From JAHFUS01 sp035689115 (GTDB lineage: Bacteria > Actinomycetota > Acidimicrobiia > Acidimicrobiales > GCA-2861595): a DNA stretch of 64,000 nucleotides. This document shows positions 24,023-34,600 of the stretch, one piece after another. A model generated the notes under the pieces. That model had not been told where the DNA came from. It did no database searches and was given only the letters and a program-made list of their open reading frames with translations. Position numbers and translations under genes: made by a program. Each line of letters starts with the position of its first letter. Within the stretch, counting starts at the first letter, position 1. The stretch spans positions 35,812 through 99,811 of the forward strand of contig DASSMA010000053.1 of the NCBI GenBank assembly GCA_035689115.1, given 5' to 3'.

Positions 24023-24685
24023 TCAGCCGGGGCAGTCGCCGCCGGTGCCCTCCAGGCCGAGCGCCTCGGGGAGTTCGAAGGACTGCTCACGGGTGTGGCC
24101 GGTTGCGCGGTAGCGCACGGCGGCGCGCTCCAGCACCAGGCCCCAGCCGAACTGGGCGCGGTCGGCGACCGGCGGCGGGGTGATAGAGCAGTCGGCGAAG
24201 GCGTAGCGGAGCTCCAGGAGGCGGCTCTGGTGCGGGCCCAGCCGGAACGGCGTGAACGGGGTCATCGGCACAGTCCAGGAGGGCCGGTAGGCCTTCGGTC
24301 CGAGGAACACCCCGACCCGCGTGAAGGTGCCGAAATCGGTGGGCCCCGGGAAGCCGAGTATCTCCACCGGGCGGGACGAGTCGTTGGTGAAGGTGAACAC
24401 CATGCTGAACGGCTCGCGGCGGTGGAACCGCACGACCGACGCCTGGTCGCCCCCGGGCGGGGCGATGGTGCGGATCTCGGGGCCCTGGTAGCCGACCACA
24501 CCGCCGGCGACCAGGTGCGGCCGGAATTTCATCCACGAGTCCACGAACAGCCCGGCGGCGATCACCGCCACCGCCAGCGTGACCCCGGCGACCACCTGGA
24601 GGCGCCGGTGGCGGGAGCGGGACCGTGCCGGCGGGGTGGGCAGGAAGTGGATGGTCGCCAGTCGTGCACCGCTCAGCGGCTCCAC
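24023..24685 (-). CDS. Membrane-anchored extracellular protein, unknown function
   Basis: 220 residues. One N-terminal transmembrane helix (about 32-50) follows a basic cytoplasmic start. The exported remainder looks like a beta-sandwich (FHRREPFSMVFTFTNDSSRPVEILGFPGP ... HQSRLLELRYAFADCSI). Two Cys, in ADCSI and at the C-terminal GDCPG, could form a disulfide. The GTG start at 24685 is preceded by an AAAGGGGAC purine run. It is the last gene of the sigma factor-propeller operon, 44 bp after the propeller gene. Confidence 0.65.
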   Translation of the reverse strand: MEPLSGARLATIHFLPTPPARSRSRHRRLQVVAGVTLAVAVIAAGLFVDSWMKFRPHLVAGGVVGYQGPEIRTIAPPGGDQASVVRFHRREPFSMVFTFTNDSSRPVEILGFPGPTDFGTFTRVGVFLGPKAYRPSWTVPMTPFTPFRLGPHQSRLLELRYAFADCSITPPPVADRAQFGWGLVLERAAVRYRATGHTREQSFELPEALGLEGTGGDCPG

Positions 24686-24729
24686 CCCTGTCCCCTTTCC
24701 CCAGGCTCCCCGGGCAGAGGGTACCGCGG

Positions 24730-26346
24730 TCAGTCGATCCCCGGGCAGTGGACGAGGTAGCCGGCGGCGGCCAGGTCGCCGTCGGTGGGCGGCCGGCCGA
24801 AGGTGAGGAACTGGTGCGTGGTGTGTTCCTGGCGCTCCAGGCGGCCGCCGGCCAGGACATAGGTGTCCAGCGTTCCGTCGTAGGTCTGCGACGTGTCCTG
24901 GCTGTCCCAGGTGGCCTGGACGAGGGTGCCGGCGCCGCAGCCGACGCGCGCGCTGTGGGCGATCCCCCCACCGAACTCGAGGGCGGCCGGCCGGCCGTCG
25001 AGCGTGACCTGGCTGAGCGTGCCGCCCACCACCGTGACGAGCGTGGCGGTGCCGAGCGAGGCGCCCTCGTTCACCTTGACGAACGCCTCGGCCCGCCCGT
25101 CGCCGTCGACGTCGGCCATGCCCAGCCCGGCCGGCCCGGCGGCCGGGTCGGCGGAGAGGAGGTACTGGTCGGCGGAGACCGCGAGCGTCTGCCGACCCGC
25201 CGTGGTGAGGTCGGCCACGACGACGGCTCGTTGCGCGTCCCACTCCACCGTCACCTTGTCGGGCCTGCCGTCGCCGTCCATGTCGTCGGGCGCGCGGGCT
25301 GGCGCGGGGGGAGCGTCGAGCGAGCGGGGGAGCCAGGCGGCGCCGTCGACGCGGTGGGCGACGAGGCGGGCGGCGCCGCCCTCGACGACGTAGAGGTCGC
25401 CCTGGGAGAGGACGGCCAGGCGCCGGCCGGAGGGGTCGACGAGGAGGGCGTCGACGACGCCCGGGGACCTCTCGGTGGCCAGCAGGGTCCCTGTGGCCTC
25501 CCCGGTGGCCGGGTCGAGGACGACGACCGGGTCGCCGGCGCCGATGGTGGCCGCGCAGTGGTAGTTCGGGCAGAGCGGCTTGACGGCGGCGATCCGGCCG
25601 TCGGCCAGCATGACGGGAAAGCGGGTGCCGGCGGCGTCCGGCCCGGAAGGGTTGTCCGGTCCGGCCGGCAGGGCGGTGTCCAGGAGCCGGGCGCCGCCGA
25701 CCAGCAGCCTCCGGCCGTCCCGGGTCCATGACAGCGCCCGGGTGGGAGCGGTCATCGGCCAGCGCTGCTCGGCGCCCGAGCGGAGGTCCCGCACCACGAC
25801 CTGTTGCGGCTCGCACGGCGGCTGATCGCCGGTGAGGTAGGCGAGGAATTGGCCGTCGGGGCTCACCGCGGGGGCCTCGGCCGGGCCGTCGACGGCCCAG
25901 CTCCGCGCCCCGGTCGCCAGGTCGACGCTGGCGATGAGCAGGTCCTTGCACATCGGGCCGTGGGTGGAGAGCACCCCGTAGACCGTCCCGCCGGGGTCGA
26001 CGGCCAGGGGGGTGGGCACCGCGTTGCCGGCCCCGACGGCGACCTGACGCAGCACCGCGCCGCCGGCGGCGTCGACGACCCGGACCACGCCGGCCGCCGT
26101 CACCACCAGCTGGTCGCTGGCCTCGGCCACGGTGGCGGGGGTGGTGGCCACGCGCGTGGCGGGGCCGTCCCGGTCAGCGGCGACGGCCAGGCCGGCGGCG
26201 GCGCCCACGAGCAGCACCAGCGCGGCCCCGCCGAGTCGGGTCCGCCGGCGCAGGGCCCCGGCCCGGCGTTCGACGGCGCCGAGGTCGAGGGGGCGCGAGG
26301 GCTCGGCCGCCGCCTCCCGCAGGCGCCGGCCCAGGGGCTCACCCAT
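24730..26346 (-). CDS. Membrane-anchored beta-propeller/VCBS-repeat protein
   Basis: 538 residues. A cytoplasmic N-terminus of about 35 residues precedes one transmembrane helix (LGGAALVLLVGAAAGLAVAA). The long exported domain has repeating propeller blades (VVDAAGG, SVDLATGARSW, VSPDGQFLAYL, VLDPATGEATG). Two FG-GAP/VCBS-like calcium loops, DMDGDGRPDKV and DVDGDGRAEAF, follow. The start overlaps the sigma-factor gene by 8 nt, so this protein may sense or gate that sigma factor, but no known anti-sigma domain is visible. Confidence 0.75.
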   Translation of the reverse strand: MGEPLGRRLREAAAEPSRPLDLGAVERRAGALRRRTRLGGAALVLLVGAAAGLAVAADRDGPATRVATTPATVAEASDQLVVTAAGVVRVVDAAGGAVLRQVAVGAGNAVPTPLAVDPGGTVYGVLSTHGPMCKDLLIASVDLATGARSWAVDGPAEAPAVSPDGQFLAYLTGDQPPCEPQQVVVRDLRSGAEQRWPMTAPTRALSWTRDGRRLLVGGARLLDTALPAGPDNPSGPDAAGTRFPVMLADGRIAAVKPLCPNYHCAATIGAGDPVVVLDPATGEATGTLLATERSPGVVDALLVDPSGRRLAVLSQGDLYVVEGGAARLVAHRVDGAAWLPRSLDAPPAPARAPDDMDGDGRPDKVTVEWDAQRAVVVADLTTAGRQTLAVSADQYLLSADPAAGPAGLGMADVDGDGRAEAFVKVNEGASLGTATLVTVVGGTLSQVTLDGRPAALEFGGGIAHSARVGCGAGTLVQATWDSQDTSQTYDGTLDTYVLAGGRLERQEHTTHQFLTFGRPPTDGDLAAAGYLVHCPGID

Positions 26347-26842
26347 CGGCGTCCTCCACCGCCACGCCCTGCCGGCGCAGGGCGTCCAGTGCCTGGGAGG
26401 TGAGGGCCTTCACCGTGCCCTCCCGGCAGCGCAGGAGGCGGGCCGTCTCGGCCACCGACAGGTCCTCGTGGAAGCGCAGGACGAGGGCGGCCCGCTGGCG
26501 CGGCGCCAGGCCGGCCACCAGCCGCAGGAACCCGTCGTCGCCGGCCGGGGCGGGAGCGGGGGCCACGAACGCGGCGGCCCGGCCCACGGCCCGGGCGCCG
26601 GCCCGCCGGCGGCGGAACCAGGAGTTGGCCAGGTTGAGGGCCACCCGGCGGGCCCACAGCTCGGGAGCGTCCAGCCGGCGGACGCGGTCCCAGCGCCGCC
26701 AGACCCGGGCCAGGGTCTCCTGGGCCAGGTCCTCGGCGGTGGCGGGGTCGCCGCAGTAGATGCTGAGCAGCGCCACCAGCCGGGGGAACTGGAGCCGGCA
26801 GAAGTCCTCCAGCGCCGCCCGGTCCTCGTCCCGTTGGTCCAT
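26339..26842 (-). CDS. ECF RNA polymerase sigma factor (SigE-like)
   Basis: 167 residues with region 2 (YCGDPATAEDLAQETLARVWRRWDRV) and region 4 (GLAPRQRAALVLRFHEDLSVAETARLLRCREGTVKALTSQAL), the two domains of group IV sigma factors. It directs polymerase to a specific stress regulon. GGAGG is present before the ATG. It heads an operon with a membrane-anchored propeller and another exported protein, so it probably responds to an envelope signal. Confidence 0.9.
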   Translation of the reverse strand: MDQRDEDRAALEDFCRLQFPRLVALLSIYCGDPATAEDLAQETLARVWRRWDRVRRLDAPELWARRVALNLANSWFRRRRAGARAVGRAAAFVAPAPAPAGDDGFLRLVAGLAPRQRAALVLRFHEDLSVAETARLLRCREGTVKALTSQALDALRRQGVAVEDADG

Positions 26843-26884
26843 CCCGCCTCCACTCCCCGTACACGCTCGGGAGCCCCGCGAGGT

Positions 26885-27865
26885 TTAGTAGTTCGACGGG
26901 AGCAGGCGGCTGAAGTTCTCGAAGAAGACGAAGAGCACCACGAGGAACACCGGCGCGCCGAGGAGGTACACCGGCCACCGCTTCCACGCCCGGCCGGCCA
27001 GCCACATGAGGACGAGGATGGCGGCGGCCAGCAGCCCCCAGGCGATGGCCGGGCCCTTGGCCGCCGCCCGGCCCGACAGGCCGCCCTCGGCCGCCTGCAG
27101 GTCCGGGGCCGTGGTCGGCGGGGTGGTGGGCGCCACTGTCGTGGCCCCCGGCTCGATGACGGGCGGGGCAGTGGTGGGCGGGACGGTGGTGGTGGGCGGC
27201 GGGGCCTCGGCCGCCTCGCCCTTGAGCACGCTGATCACCACCAGCCGCTGCGAGGCGCTGAAGCGGGGGTTGCAGGTGGTGAGGGTGAGCAGGTTGTCCT
27301 TGGACGGGCGCAGGACCGTGGTGTCGTTCGGCTTCACGATCCTGGTCTCCCGCACCTCGTAGCGGAAGCGGCCCTGGCGGGTGGTCACGAGGATGGGGTC
27401 GCCCGGCGACAGCTCGTTCAGGCGGAAGAAGGGCGCGCCGTAGGTGGTGCGGTGGCCGGCGATGGCGGCGTTGCCCGGCTGGCCGGGCAGCGGGGTGTCG
27501 GGATAGTGGCCCGGGCCCTTCTTCAGCATGTCGAGGGTGATCCCCTGCACGACGGCCTTCTCCGCGCCGATCTTGGGGATCTTGATGATGGCCACCGCCT
27601 GCCCGGCGGGGGCGGGGGCGGCGCTGTCGTCGAGGGTGGTGGTCGTGGTGGAGGGGGGCTCGCCGTCGGTGACGGGCGGGGTGGTGGTCGACGGCACGGC
27701 GGACGGCGGGGCGAGCAGCTGGTCGAACTGGCGCTTGAGGGCGTGCTGCGAGCGGGACTCCGCCAGCCCGGTCCCCCAGAGCTGGTAGGCCACGAAGAGC
27801 AGGATGAGGACGCCGGCGCCGATCATGGTGCGGCCCACGCCGCCGATCACCCTCCGGACTGTCAT
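26885..27865 (-). CDS. Class E-type sortase
   Basis: 326 residues. An N-terminal membrane helix (10-30), a Thr/Pro-rich linker, the sortase barrel (about 90-215), a second Thr/Pro linker and two C-terminal hydrophobic helices. The catalytic triad is His138 (AGHRTTYG), Cys198 (TLTTCNP) and Arg207 (SASQR). It would cleave a sorting signal and attach a surface protein; no substrate with an LPxTG-like tail is evident in the window. The ATG lies 7 nt after TACCCT, so it is probably leaderless. It is divergent from the ccm operon. Confidence 0.9.
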   Translation of the reverse strand: MTVRRVIGGVGRTMIGAGVLILLFVAYQLWGTGLAESRSQHALKRQFDQLLAPPSAVPSTTTPPVTDGEPPSTTTTTLDDSAAPAPAGQAVAIIKIPKIGAEKAVVQGITLDMLKKGPGHYPDTPLPGQPGNAAIAGHRTTYGAPFFRLNELSPGDPILVTTRQGRFRYEVRETRIVKPNDTTVLRPSKDNLLTLTTCNPRFSASQRLVVISVLKGEAAEAPPPTTTVPPTTAPPVIEPGATTVAPTTPPTTAPDLQAAEGGLSGRAAAKGPAIAWGLLAAAILVLMWLAGRAWKRWPVYLLGAPVFLVVLFVFFENFSRLLPSNY

Positions 27866-27936
27866 TCAAACGAGGGTAGGGGACGGCCCCGCTTGGAAGT
27901 GACCGGGCACCTGCCCGTAGCATTGTCGGGCCGCCC

Positions 27937-28596
27937 ATGGCTCCCGCTGTCCTCTTCCGCTCGGCCGTCGCCTATCTCGGCCGCTTCCCCGCCCTGGCCG
28001 GCGTTGACCTCGACGTCGAGCCTGGCGAGGTCGTGCTGCTCCAGGGCGCCAACGGCGCCGGCAAGACCACCCTCCTGCGGGCCTGTGCCGGCCTGGTGGC
28101 GGTGACGTCGGGCCGGGCCGAGGTGCTGGGCCACGACCTGCGGCGGGACCGCCGGGCGGTGCGCCGGCGGGTCGGCCTGCTGGGCCACGCCGGCGCCCTC
28201 TACGACGACCTCTCGGCCGAGGACAACGTCCGTTTCGCGGTGCGGGCCGGCGGGGGCGACGTGGCCGCCGTCGGGCCGGCCATGGCCCGCCTCGGCGTCG
28301 ACGGCCGCCTGCGGGACATCGCCGTGGCCCGGCTGTCGGCCGGCCAGCGCCGGCGGGTGGCCCTGGCCGCCCTCGTGGCCCGCCGCCCCGAGCTGTGGCT
28401 GCTCGACGAGCCCCACGCCGGCCTCGACGCCGACGGGCGCGACCTCCTCGACGGCCTGGTGCGGGGTGCGGTGGCCGAGGGTGCCACCGTCGTGCTGGCC
28501 TCGCACGAGGCGGAGCGGGCCGCCGCCCTGGCCGGGCGCACGGTCGTGGTGGCCGGCGGGCGGGTCGCGGCGGCGGAGCCGGTTCATGTGGCGTGA
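27937..28596 (+). CDS. ccmA: Heme exporter ATP-binding protein CcmA
   Basis: 219 residues. Walker A GANGAGKTT is at about 37-45, the ABC signature LSAGQRRRVALA follows, and Walker B WLLDEPHAGLD completes the site. CcmA energises release of heme-loaded CcmE from the CcmCD complex. It is the first gene of the System I operon. TAGCAT lies 13 nt before ATG, a likely -10 with a very short leader. The last 11 nt overlap ccmB. Confidence 0.92.
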   Translation: MAPAVLFRSAVAYLGRFPALAGVDLDVEPGEVVLLQGANGAGKTTLLRACAGLVAVTSGRAEVLGHDLRRDRRAVRRRVGLLGHAGALYDDLSAEDNVRFAVRAGGGDVAAVGPAMARLGVDGRLRDIAVARLSAGQRRRVALAALVARRPELWLLDEPHAGLDADGRDLLDGLVRGAVAEGATVVLASHEAERAAALAGRTVVVAGGRVAAAEPVHVA

Positions 28597-29254
28597 CGCC
28601 GCCCTCGTGGCGGGCAAGGACCTGCGCATCGAGGCCCGTTCGCGTGTGGCCACCAACCAGGTGGCCCCGTTCGCGATCGTCGTCCTCGTCCTGTTCGGCT
28701 TCGCCCTCGACCCCGACCGGGGCGTGCTGGCGCGGGCGTCGGCCGGGCTGTTCTGGGTCGCCGTGCTGCTGTCCGCCCTCCTCACCGTGCAGCGCAGCTT
28801 CGCCGTGGAGTCGGGCGACGGGGCGGGCGACGGCCTGCGCCTCTCGGGGCTCGACCCGGCCGGGATCTTCCTCGGCAAGGCGGCCGCCGTCGCCGCCCAG
28901 CTGGCTCTGCTGGAACTGGTGCTGGCCGCCGGCGTGGTGATCCTCTTCGACGCCCACCTGGGCGGCGCCGCCCTCCTCCTCGCCACCAGCCTGGCGGCCA
29001 CCGTGGGGCTGGCCGCCGCCGGCACCGTCTACGGCGTGCTGGCCGCCGGCCTCAAGGTGCGGGAGACGCTGCTGCCGCTGCTGCTCCTTCCCGTGGTCGC
29101 GCCGGTGCTGCTCGCCGCCACCCGGGCCTGGGAGGTGGGCATGGGCCTGTCGGTCGACGACGGCTGGCGCTGGGCCCAGCTGCTGGCCGTGTTCGCCGCC
29201 GTCTACGTCACCGTGGGCGTGCTCGCCTTCGGCTCCCTCCTGGAGGAATCATGA
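28586..29254 (+). CDS. ccmB: Heme exporter membrane subunit CcmB
   Basis: 222 residues with six hydrophobic helices, the family's normal size. The motif KDLRIEARSR after the start and the stretch FAVESGDGAGDGLRLSGLDP are CcmB hallmarks. It forms the ABC complex with CcmA. Its ATG overlaps the end of ccmA by 11 nt, and its TGA overlaps the ATG of a 23-codon ORF (ATGA). Confidence 0.92.
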   Translation: MWRDAALVAGKDLRIEARSRVATNQVAPFAIVVLVLFGFALDPDRGVLARASAGLFWVAVLLSALLTVQRSFAVESGDGAGDGLRLSGLDPAGIFLGKAAAVAAQLALLELVLAAGVVILFDAHLGGAALLLATSLAATVGLAAAGTVYGVLAAGLKVRETLLPLLLLPVVAPVLLAATRAWEVGMGLSVDDGWRWAQLLAVFAAVYVTVGVLAFGSLLEES

Positions 29255-29322
29255 CCGGCCCGGGAGGACGGACCATCAGCAACTCGCTGCTGCAACATCA
29301 CGAAGGGATGGTGGAGCAGTGA
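29251..29322 (+). CDS. 23-residue coupling ORF between ccmB and ccmC
   Basis: ATG 29251 overlaps the ccmB stop (ATGA), and the TGA at 29320-29322 overlaps the GTG of ccmC (GTGA). The peptide is short and hydrophilic (ending HHEGMVEQ), with no membrane helix. Its exact fit between two coupled junctions suggests it lets terminating ribosomes reach ccmC; a function of the peptide itself is unproven. Confidence 0.45.
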   Translation: MTGPGGRTISNSLLQHHEGMVEQ

Positions 29323-30050
29323 CGAAGCCCGCCGGCGGTCCCGGCACCACCCTGCTCGGCGCCGCCGCCCTGTTCGGCATGGTCACCACCGTGGTCCTCG
29401 GCATCCGCCTGCCGCCCACCATGGAGCAGGGCCCCTACGCCCGGCTCATCGCCATCCACCCGCCGCTGGCGTGGGCCTCGTATGTCGCCTTCGGGGTGTG
29501 CGCCCTGGCCAGCGTCGGTTGGCTGGTGCCCCGCACCCGCTCGCCCCGCTGGGACCAGGTGGCGGCGGCCGGCGCCGAGGTCGGCGTCCTGTTCTGCACC
29601 CTCACGCTCATCACCGGCTCCATCTGGGGCCGGCCCACGTGGGGCGTGTGGTGGACCTGGGACGCCCGCCTCACCAGCACCGCCCTGCTGGAGGCGCTGT
29701 TCCTCGGGTACCTGGCCCTGCGCCGGGTGGCCTACGACCCGGTCACGAGGGCCCGGCGGGCCGCCATCTGCGCCCTCGTCGCCGTGGTCGACGTGCCCAT
29801 CGTGCACTTCTCGGTGGACTGGTGGCGCACCCTGCACCAGGGCCGCTCGCTGGCCCAGCTCACCCCCCAGAAGGACCTCGACGGCTCCTACGTCTCGGTG
29901 ATGCTGCTGGGCTTCGTCGCCATGACGCTGCTGTGCTCGTGGCTCATCGTGCGCCGTTCCCGTGTGGAGGCCATGGAGCAGGCCCTCGAGGCCGACACCT
30001 TCGAGGTGGCCCTGGAGGAGCGCCGGGCCGAGTCGGTGCCGGTCTCATGA
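29319..30050 (+). CDS. ccmC: Cytochrome c biogenesis heme-handling protein CcmC
   Basis: 243 residues with six transmembrane helices. The tryptophan-rich heme-handling motif is clear as WGVWWTWDARLTS, and His residues flank it (IHPPLAW before, VPIVHFSVDWW after). CcmC loads heme onto CcmE. GTG 29319 has GGAG 3 nt upstream and overlaps the preceding tiny ORF. Its stop overlaps ccmD (ATGA). Confidence 0.93.
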   Translation: MTKPAGGPGTTLLGAAALFGMVTTVVLGIRLPPTMEQGPYARLIAIHPPLAWASYVAFGVCALASVGWLVPRTRSPRWDQVAAAGAEVGVLFCTLTLITGSIWGRPTWGVWWTWDARLTSTALLEALFLGYLALRRVAYDPVTRARRAAICALVAVVDVPIVHFSVDWWRTLHQGRSLAQLTPQKDLDGSYVSVMLLGFVAMTLLCSWLIVRRSRVEAMEQALEADTFEVALEERRAESVPVS

Positions 30051-30178
30051 GCGAGTCGTATGTGTGGGCCGGCTACGGGATCACCGTCGGCGCCCTTTCC
30101 CTCTACGCGGCATGGGTCGTGCGGCGGGGCCGGGTGCTGGCCCGGTCGCTGCCGCCCGACGACGCCGAGGACCAGTGA
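30047..30178 (+). CDS. ccmD: CcmD-type small membrane protein
   Basis: 43 residues: a short N-terminus (SESYVWAGYG), one transmembrane helix, and a basic segment (VVRRGRVLARS). This is the classic CcmD form, which stabilises the CcmC-CcmE complex. It overlaps ccmC by ATGA and ccmE by GTGA. Confidence 0.85.
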   Translation: MSESYVWAGYGITVGALSLYAAWVVRRGRVLARSLPPDDAEDQ

Positions 30179-30617
30179 CGGCACCCGCGCCGCCCCGGCC
30201 CCGCACCGAGCCGGGCCGCCGGCGGCGGGTGGTGGCGGGGCTCGTCATCGCCGGCGCCCTGGCCTTCCTCGGCTTCCGGGCGGCGGGCAGCGCCACCGTC
30301 TACTTCAAGACGGCCGACGAGGCGGTGGCCCAGCGGTCGTCGCTCGGCACCCACCGCTTCCGGCTGGAGGGCACCGTCGTACCCGGCAGCGTGCACGACG
30401 CCGCCGGCGAGGTCGACTTCACCGTCCGGGGCGACGGGGGCGCCACCGTCGAAGTCATCCACAAGGGCGACGTGCCCGAGCTGTTCCAGCCCACCATCCC
30501 CGTGGTGCTGGAGGGCCGCTTCCAGGGCGACGCCTTCCTGAGCGACCGCATCCTGGTCCGGCACACCAACGAGTACAAGGCCCGGAACCCGGAGCGGGTC
30601 AAGGACTACAAGGGTTG

Positions 30618-30618
<1 letters not shown>
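30175..30618 (+). CDS. ccmE: Heme chaperone CcmE
   Basis: 147 residues: a basic N-terminus, one membrane anchor (18-37) and an OB-fold beta barrel. The heme-binding motif is RHTNEY with His130 and Tyr134, the HxxxY form, in which the His binds heme covalently. GTG start in a GTGA overlap with ccmD; the stop overlaps ccmF (TGATG). Confidence 0.93.
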
Positions 30619-32638
<2,020 letters not shown>

Positions 32639-32642
<4 letters not shown>

Positions 32643-33196
32643 CCGCCGCGTTGGCCGAGGCGACCCCGCCCCGCCACACCGCCCGGTGGGCGGCCATCGG
32701 CGTGGGCGTGGTGGTGGTGGCGCTGGTGGCCGTGCTGGCCACCCGGCCGCAGGCGGCCGACGTGGTGGCGCCCAGCCCCGTCGTCGGGCAGCCCGCCCCC
32801 GAGATCGGCGGGCCGGGCCTCGACGGCACCCAGGTGAGCCTCACCGGCCTGCGGGGCCGGTGGGTGCTGGTCAACTTCTTCGCCACCTGGTGCATCCCCT
32901 GCGTCAGGGAGCACCACGAACTGGTGAGCTTCTCCAACCGGCACGAGGCCACGGAGGCCCAGGTGCTGTCGGTGATCTACGACGACCAGCCCGACGACGT
33001 GAAGGCCTTCTTCGCCCAGCGGGGCGGCACCTGGCCGGTGGTGGAGGACGCCGGCGCCAAGGTCGACTTCGGCGTGCGGGGCGTCCCCGAGTCGTTCCTC
33101 GTCGACCCCCAGGGCGTGGTGCGCATCCGGCTGGTCGGCGGGGTCACCGCCCAGGGTCTCGACCGCCTGCTCCGCCAGGGGGAGGCCGGCTCGTGA
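32639..33196 (+). CDS. ccmG: Membrane-anchored thiol-disulfide oxidoreductase (CcmG/TlpA-like)
   Basis: 185 residues: one N-terminal transmembrane helix (16-36) and an exported thioredoxin fold with WCIPC (Cys85, Cys88) and the cis-Pro motif GVPESFLVD. It reduces the apocytochrome CxxCH thiols, probably receiving electrons from CcdA (23193). GTG start within a GTGA overlap with ccmF, and another GTGA with ccmH. Confidence 0.9.
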
Positions 33197-33672
33197 GCGC
33201 CCCCGGTGAGGCCGGAGGGGTGCGGGCGTGGGTGCCGTGGCTGGTGCTGGTGCCGGTGCTGGTGGTCGCCCTGGCGGTGGGCGCCGGCCGGGGCGACGGG
33301 CGGCCGGCCACGCCGGCGGCCCGCACCGCCCACGTCGCCGCCGGGGTGCGCTGCCCGACCTGCGAGGGGCTGTCGGCCGCCGAGTCGGAGGCTCCGGCGT
33401 CGGTGGCCATCCGCCAGGAGATCCGCCGGCGGGTCGACGCCGGCCAGAGCGACGCCGCCATCCGGTCCTACCTGGTGGGCCGCTACGGCTCCGACATCCT
33501 GCTCACGCCGGCCGGTTCGGGCGTGGCCGCCCTGGTGTGGGCCCTGCCGGTGGCCGGGCTGGTGCTGGCCGCCGGCGTGCTGGCCTACACGTTCCGGCGC
33601 CGGCGGGCCGAGCCCCGGCGCACGCCCACCGTTGAGGACCGCCTCCTCGTCGAGCAGGCGGCCGGGCAGTGA
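33193..33672 (+). CDS. ccmH: Cytochrome c maturation protein CcmH
   Basis: 159 residues. A membrane anchor (11-31) is followed by the conserved domain VRCPTCEGLSAAESEAPASV, with the redox pair Cys54 and Cys57, then YLVGRYGSDILLTP and a second membrane helix. It binds and reduces apocytochrome thiols for heme ligation. Coupled by GTGA to the previous gene and to a 13-codon ORF after it. Confidence 0.92.
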   Translation: MSAPGEAGGVRAWVPWLVLVPVLVVALAVGAGRGDGRPATPAARTAHVAAGVRCPTCEGLSAAESEAPASVAIRQEIRRRVDAGQSDAAIRSYLVGRYGSDILLTPAGSGVAALVWALPVAGLVLAAGVLAYTFRRRRAEPRRTPTVEDRLLVEQAAGQ

Positions 33673-33710
33673 GCAACGTGCGTTCGCTCATCGGGAAGGT
33701 GCGCCAATGA
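33669..33710 (+). CDS. 13-residue coupling ORF between ccmH and the ccmI-like gene
   Basis: GTG 33669 overlaps the ccmH stop (GTGA), and the TGA at 33708-33710 overlaps the ATG of the TPR gene (ATGA). The GGGAAGGT within it serves as Shine-Dalgarno for the next gene. It is probably a translational bridge rather than a functional peptide. Confidence 0.4.
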   Translation: MSNVRSLIGKVRQ

Positions 33711-34489
33711 GCGCCGAGTCGCTGGCCGAGGAGCGCGACCACCTCCTGCGCTCCCTCGAGGACCTCGAGCGGGAGCGGGAGGCCGGCGACCTGGAGGAGG
33801 CCGACTATCTCGCCCTGCGCGACGACTACACGGCCCGGGCGGCCGACGTGCTGCGGGCCCTCGAGTCCTCGTCCTCGTCCTCGGAGGAGGCACCGGCCGC
33901 CGGCGTCACCGTCGCCGCCCGGCCCACCAGGACCCTGTCCCCCTGGCGGCCGGCCCTCGTCGTGGCCGCCCTGGTGGCGTTCGCCGCCGGCGCCGGGGTG
34001 CTGGTGGCCCGCTCGGCGGGCGAGCGCCACGTGGGCGACTCGGTCTCCGGCTCGGTCACCGCCACCGGCGCGAGCGGCGACCTGGCCCGGGCCCAGGAGC
34101 TGATCGGCGAGGGCAAGACCCTCGACGCCATCAAGCTCTACGACGCCGTGCTGAAGCAGGACCCCCGCCAGCCCGAGGCGCTGGCGTATCGCGGCTGGCT
34201 GCTCCGGCTGGCCGGGCGGGCGGCCGGCAACAACGGGCTGGTCGAGAAGGGGATCCAGTCCATCGACGCCGCCGTCGCCGCCGATCCGAGCTACCCCGAC
34301 GCCCACTTCTTCCGGGCCTTCGTCCTGTACCAGGACCGCAACGACCCGGCGGCCGCCGTCCCCGAGCTGCGGACCTTCCTCGCCTCGAACCCCCCGAAGC
34401 AGATGGTGCCGGTGGTGGAGGACCTCCTCCAGAAGGCCCTGGCCGACGCCGGCCAGCCGGCGCCCACCACCACCGCCCCGCCCCCCTAG
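33707..34489 (+). CDS. ccmI: CcmI-like TPR protein
   Basis: 260 residues. The N-terminal coiled coil (AEERDHLLRSLEDLEREREAGDLEEADYLALRDDY) is the CcmI/CycH signature. Then come a Ser-rich linker, one transmembrane helix (about 82-105) and tetratricopeptide repeats (from about 125), which in CcmI bind the apocytochrome C-terminus. The start has GGAAGGT 7 nt upstream and overlaps the preceding tiny ORF. It is the last gene of the operon. Confidence 0.87.
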   Translation: MSAESLAEERDHLLRSLEDLEREREAGDLEEADYLALRDDYTARAADVLRALESSSSSSEEAPAAGVTVAARPTRTLSPWRPALVVAALVAFAAGAGVLVARSAGERHVGDSVSGSVTATGASGDLARAQELIGEGKTLDAIKLYDAVLKQDPRQPEALAYRGWLLRLAGRAAGNNGLVEKGIQSIDAAVAADPSYPDAHFFRAFVLYQDRNDPAAAVPELRTFLASNPPKQMVPVVEDLLQKALADAGQPAPTTTAPPP

Positions 34490-34530
34490 GGCGCCGACGT
34501 CGGACCGGCGGAGGCGATGGGACGCTGCTG

Positions 34531-34565
34531 AGGCCGATGGCGCCGGGATCCGGATGCATCGGCCT
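34531..34565. terminator. Hairpin between convergent genes
   Basis: AGGCCGATG (34531-34539) and CATCGGCCT (34557-34565) form a perfect 9-bp stem. An alternative GGCGCCGG/CCGGCGCC pairing overlaps it. The 110-bp gap separates the end of the ccm operon from the stop of the opposing M23 peptidase gene. Confidence 0.45.
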
Positions 34566-34600
34566 CGAACCGGCGCCTGGATACCGCCTCGCCGGACGGT

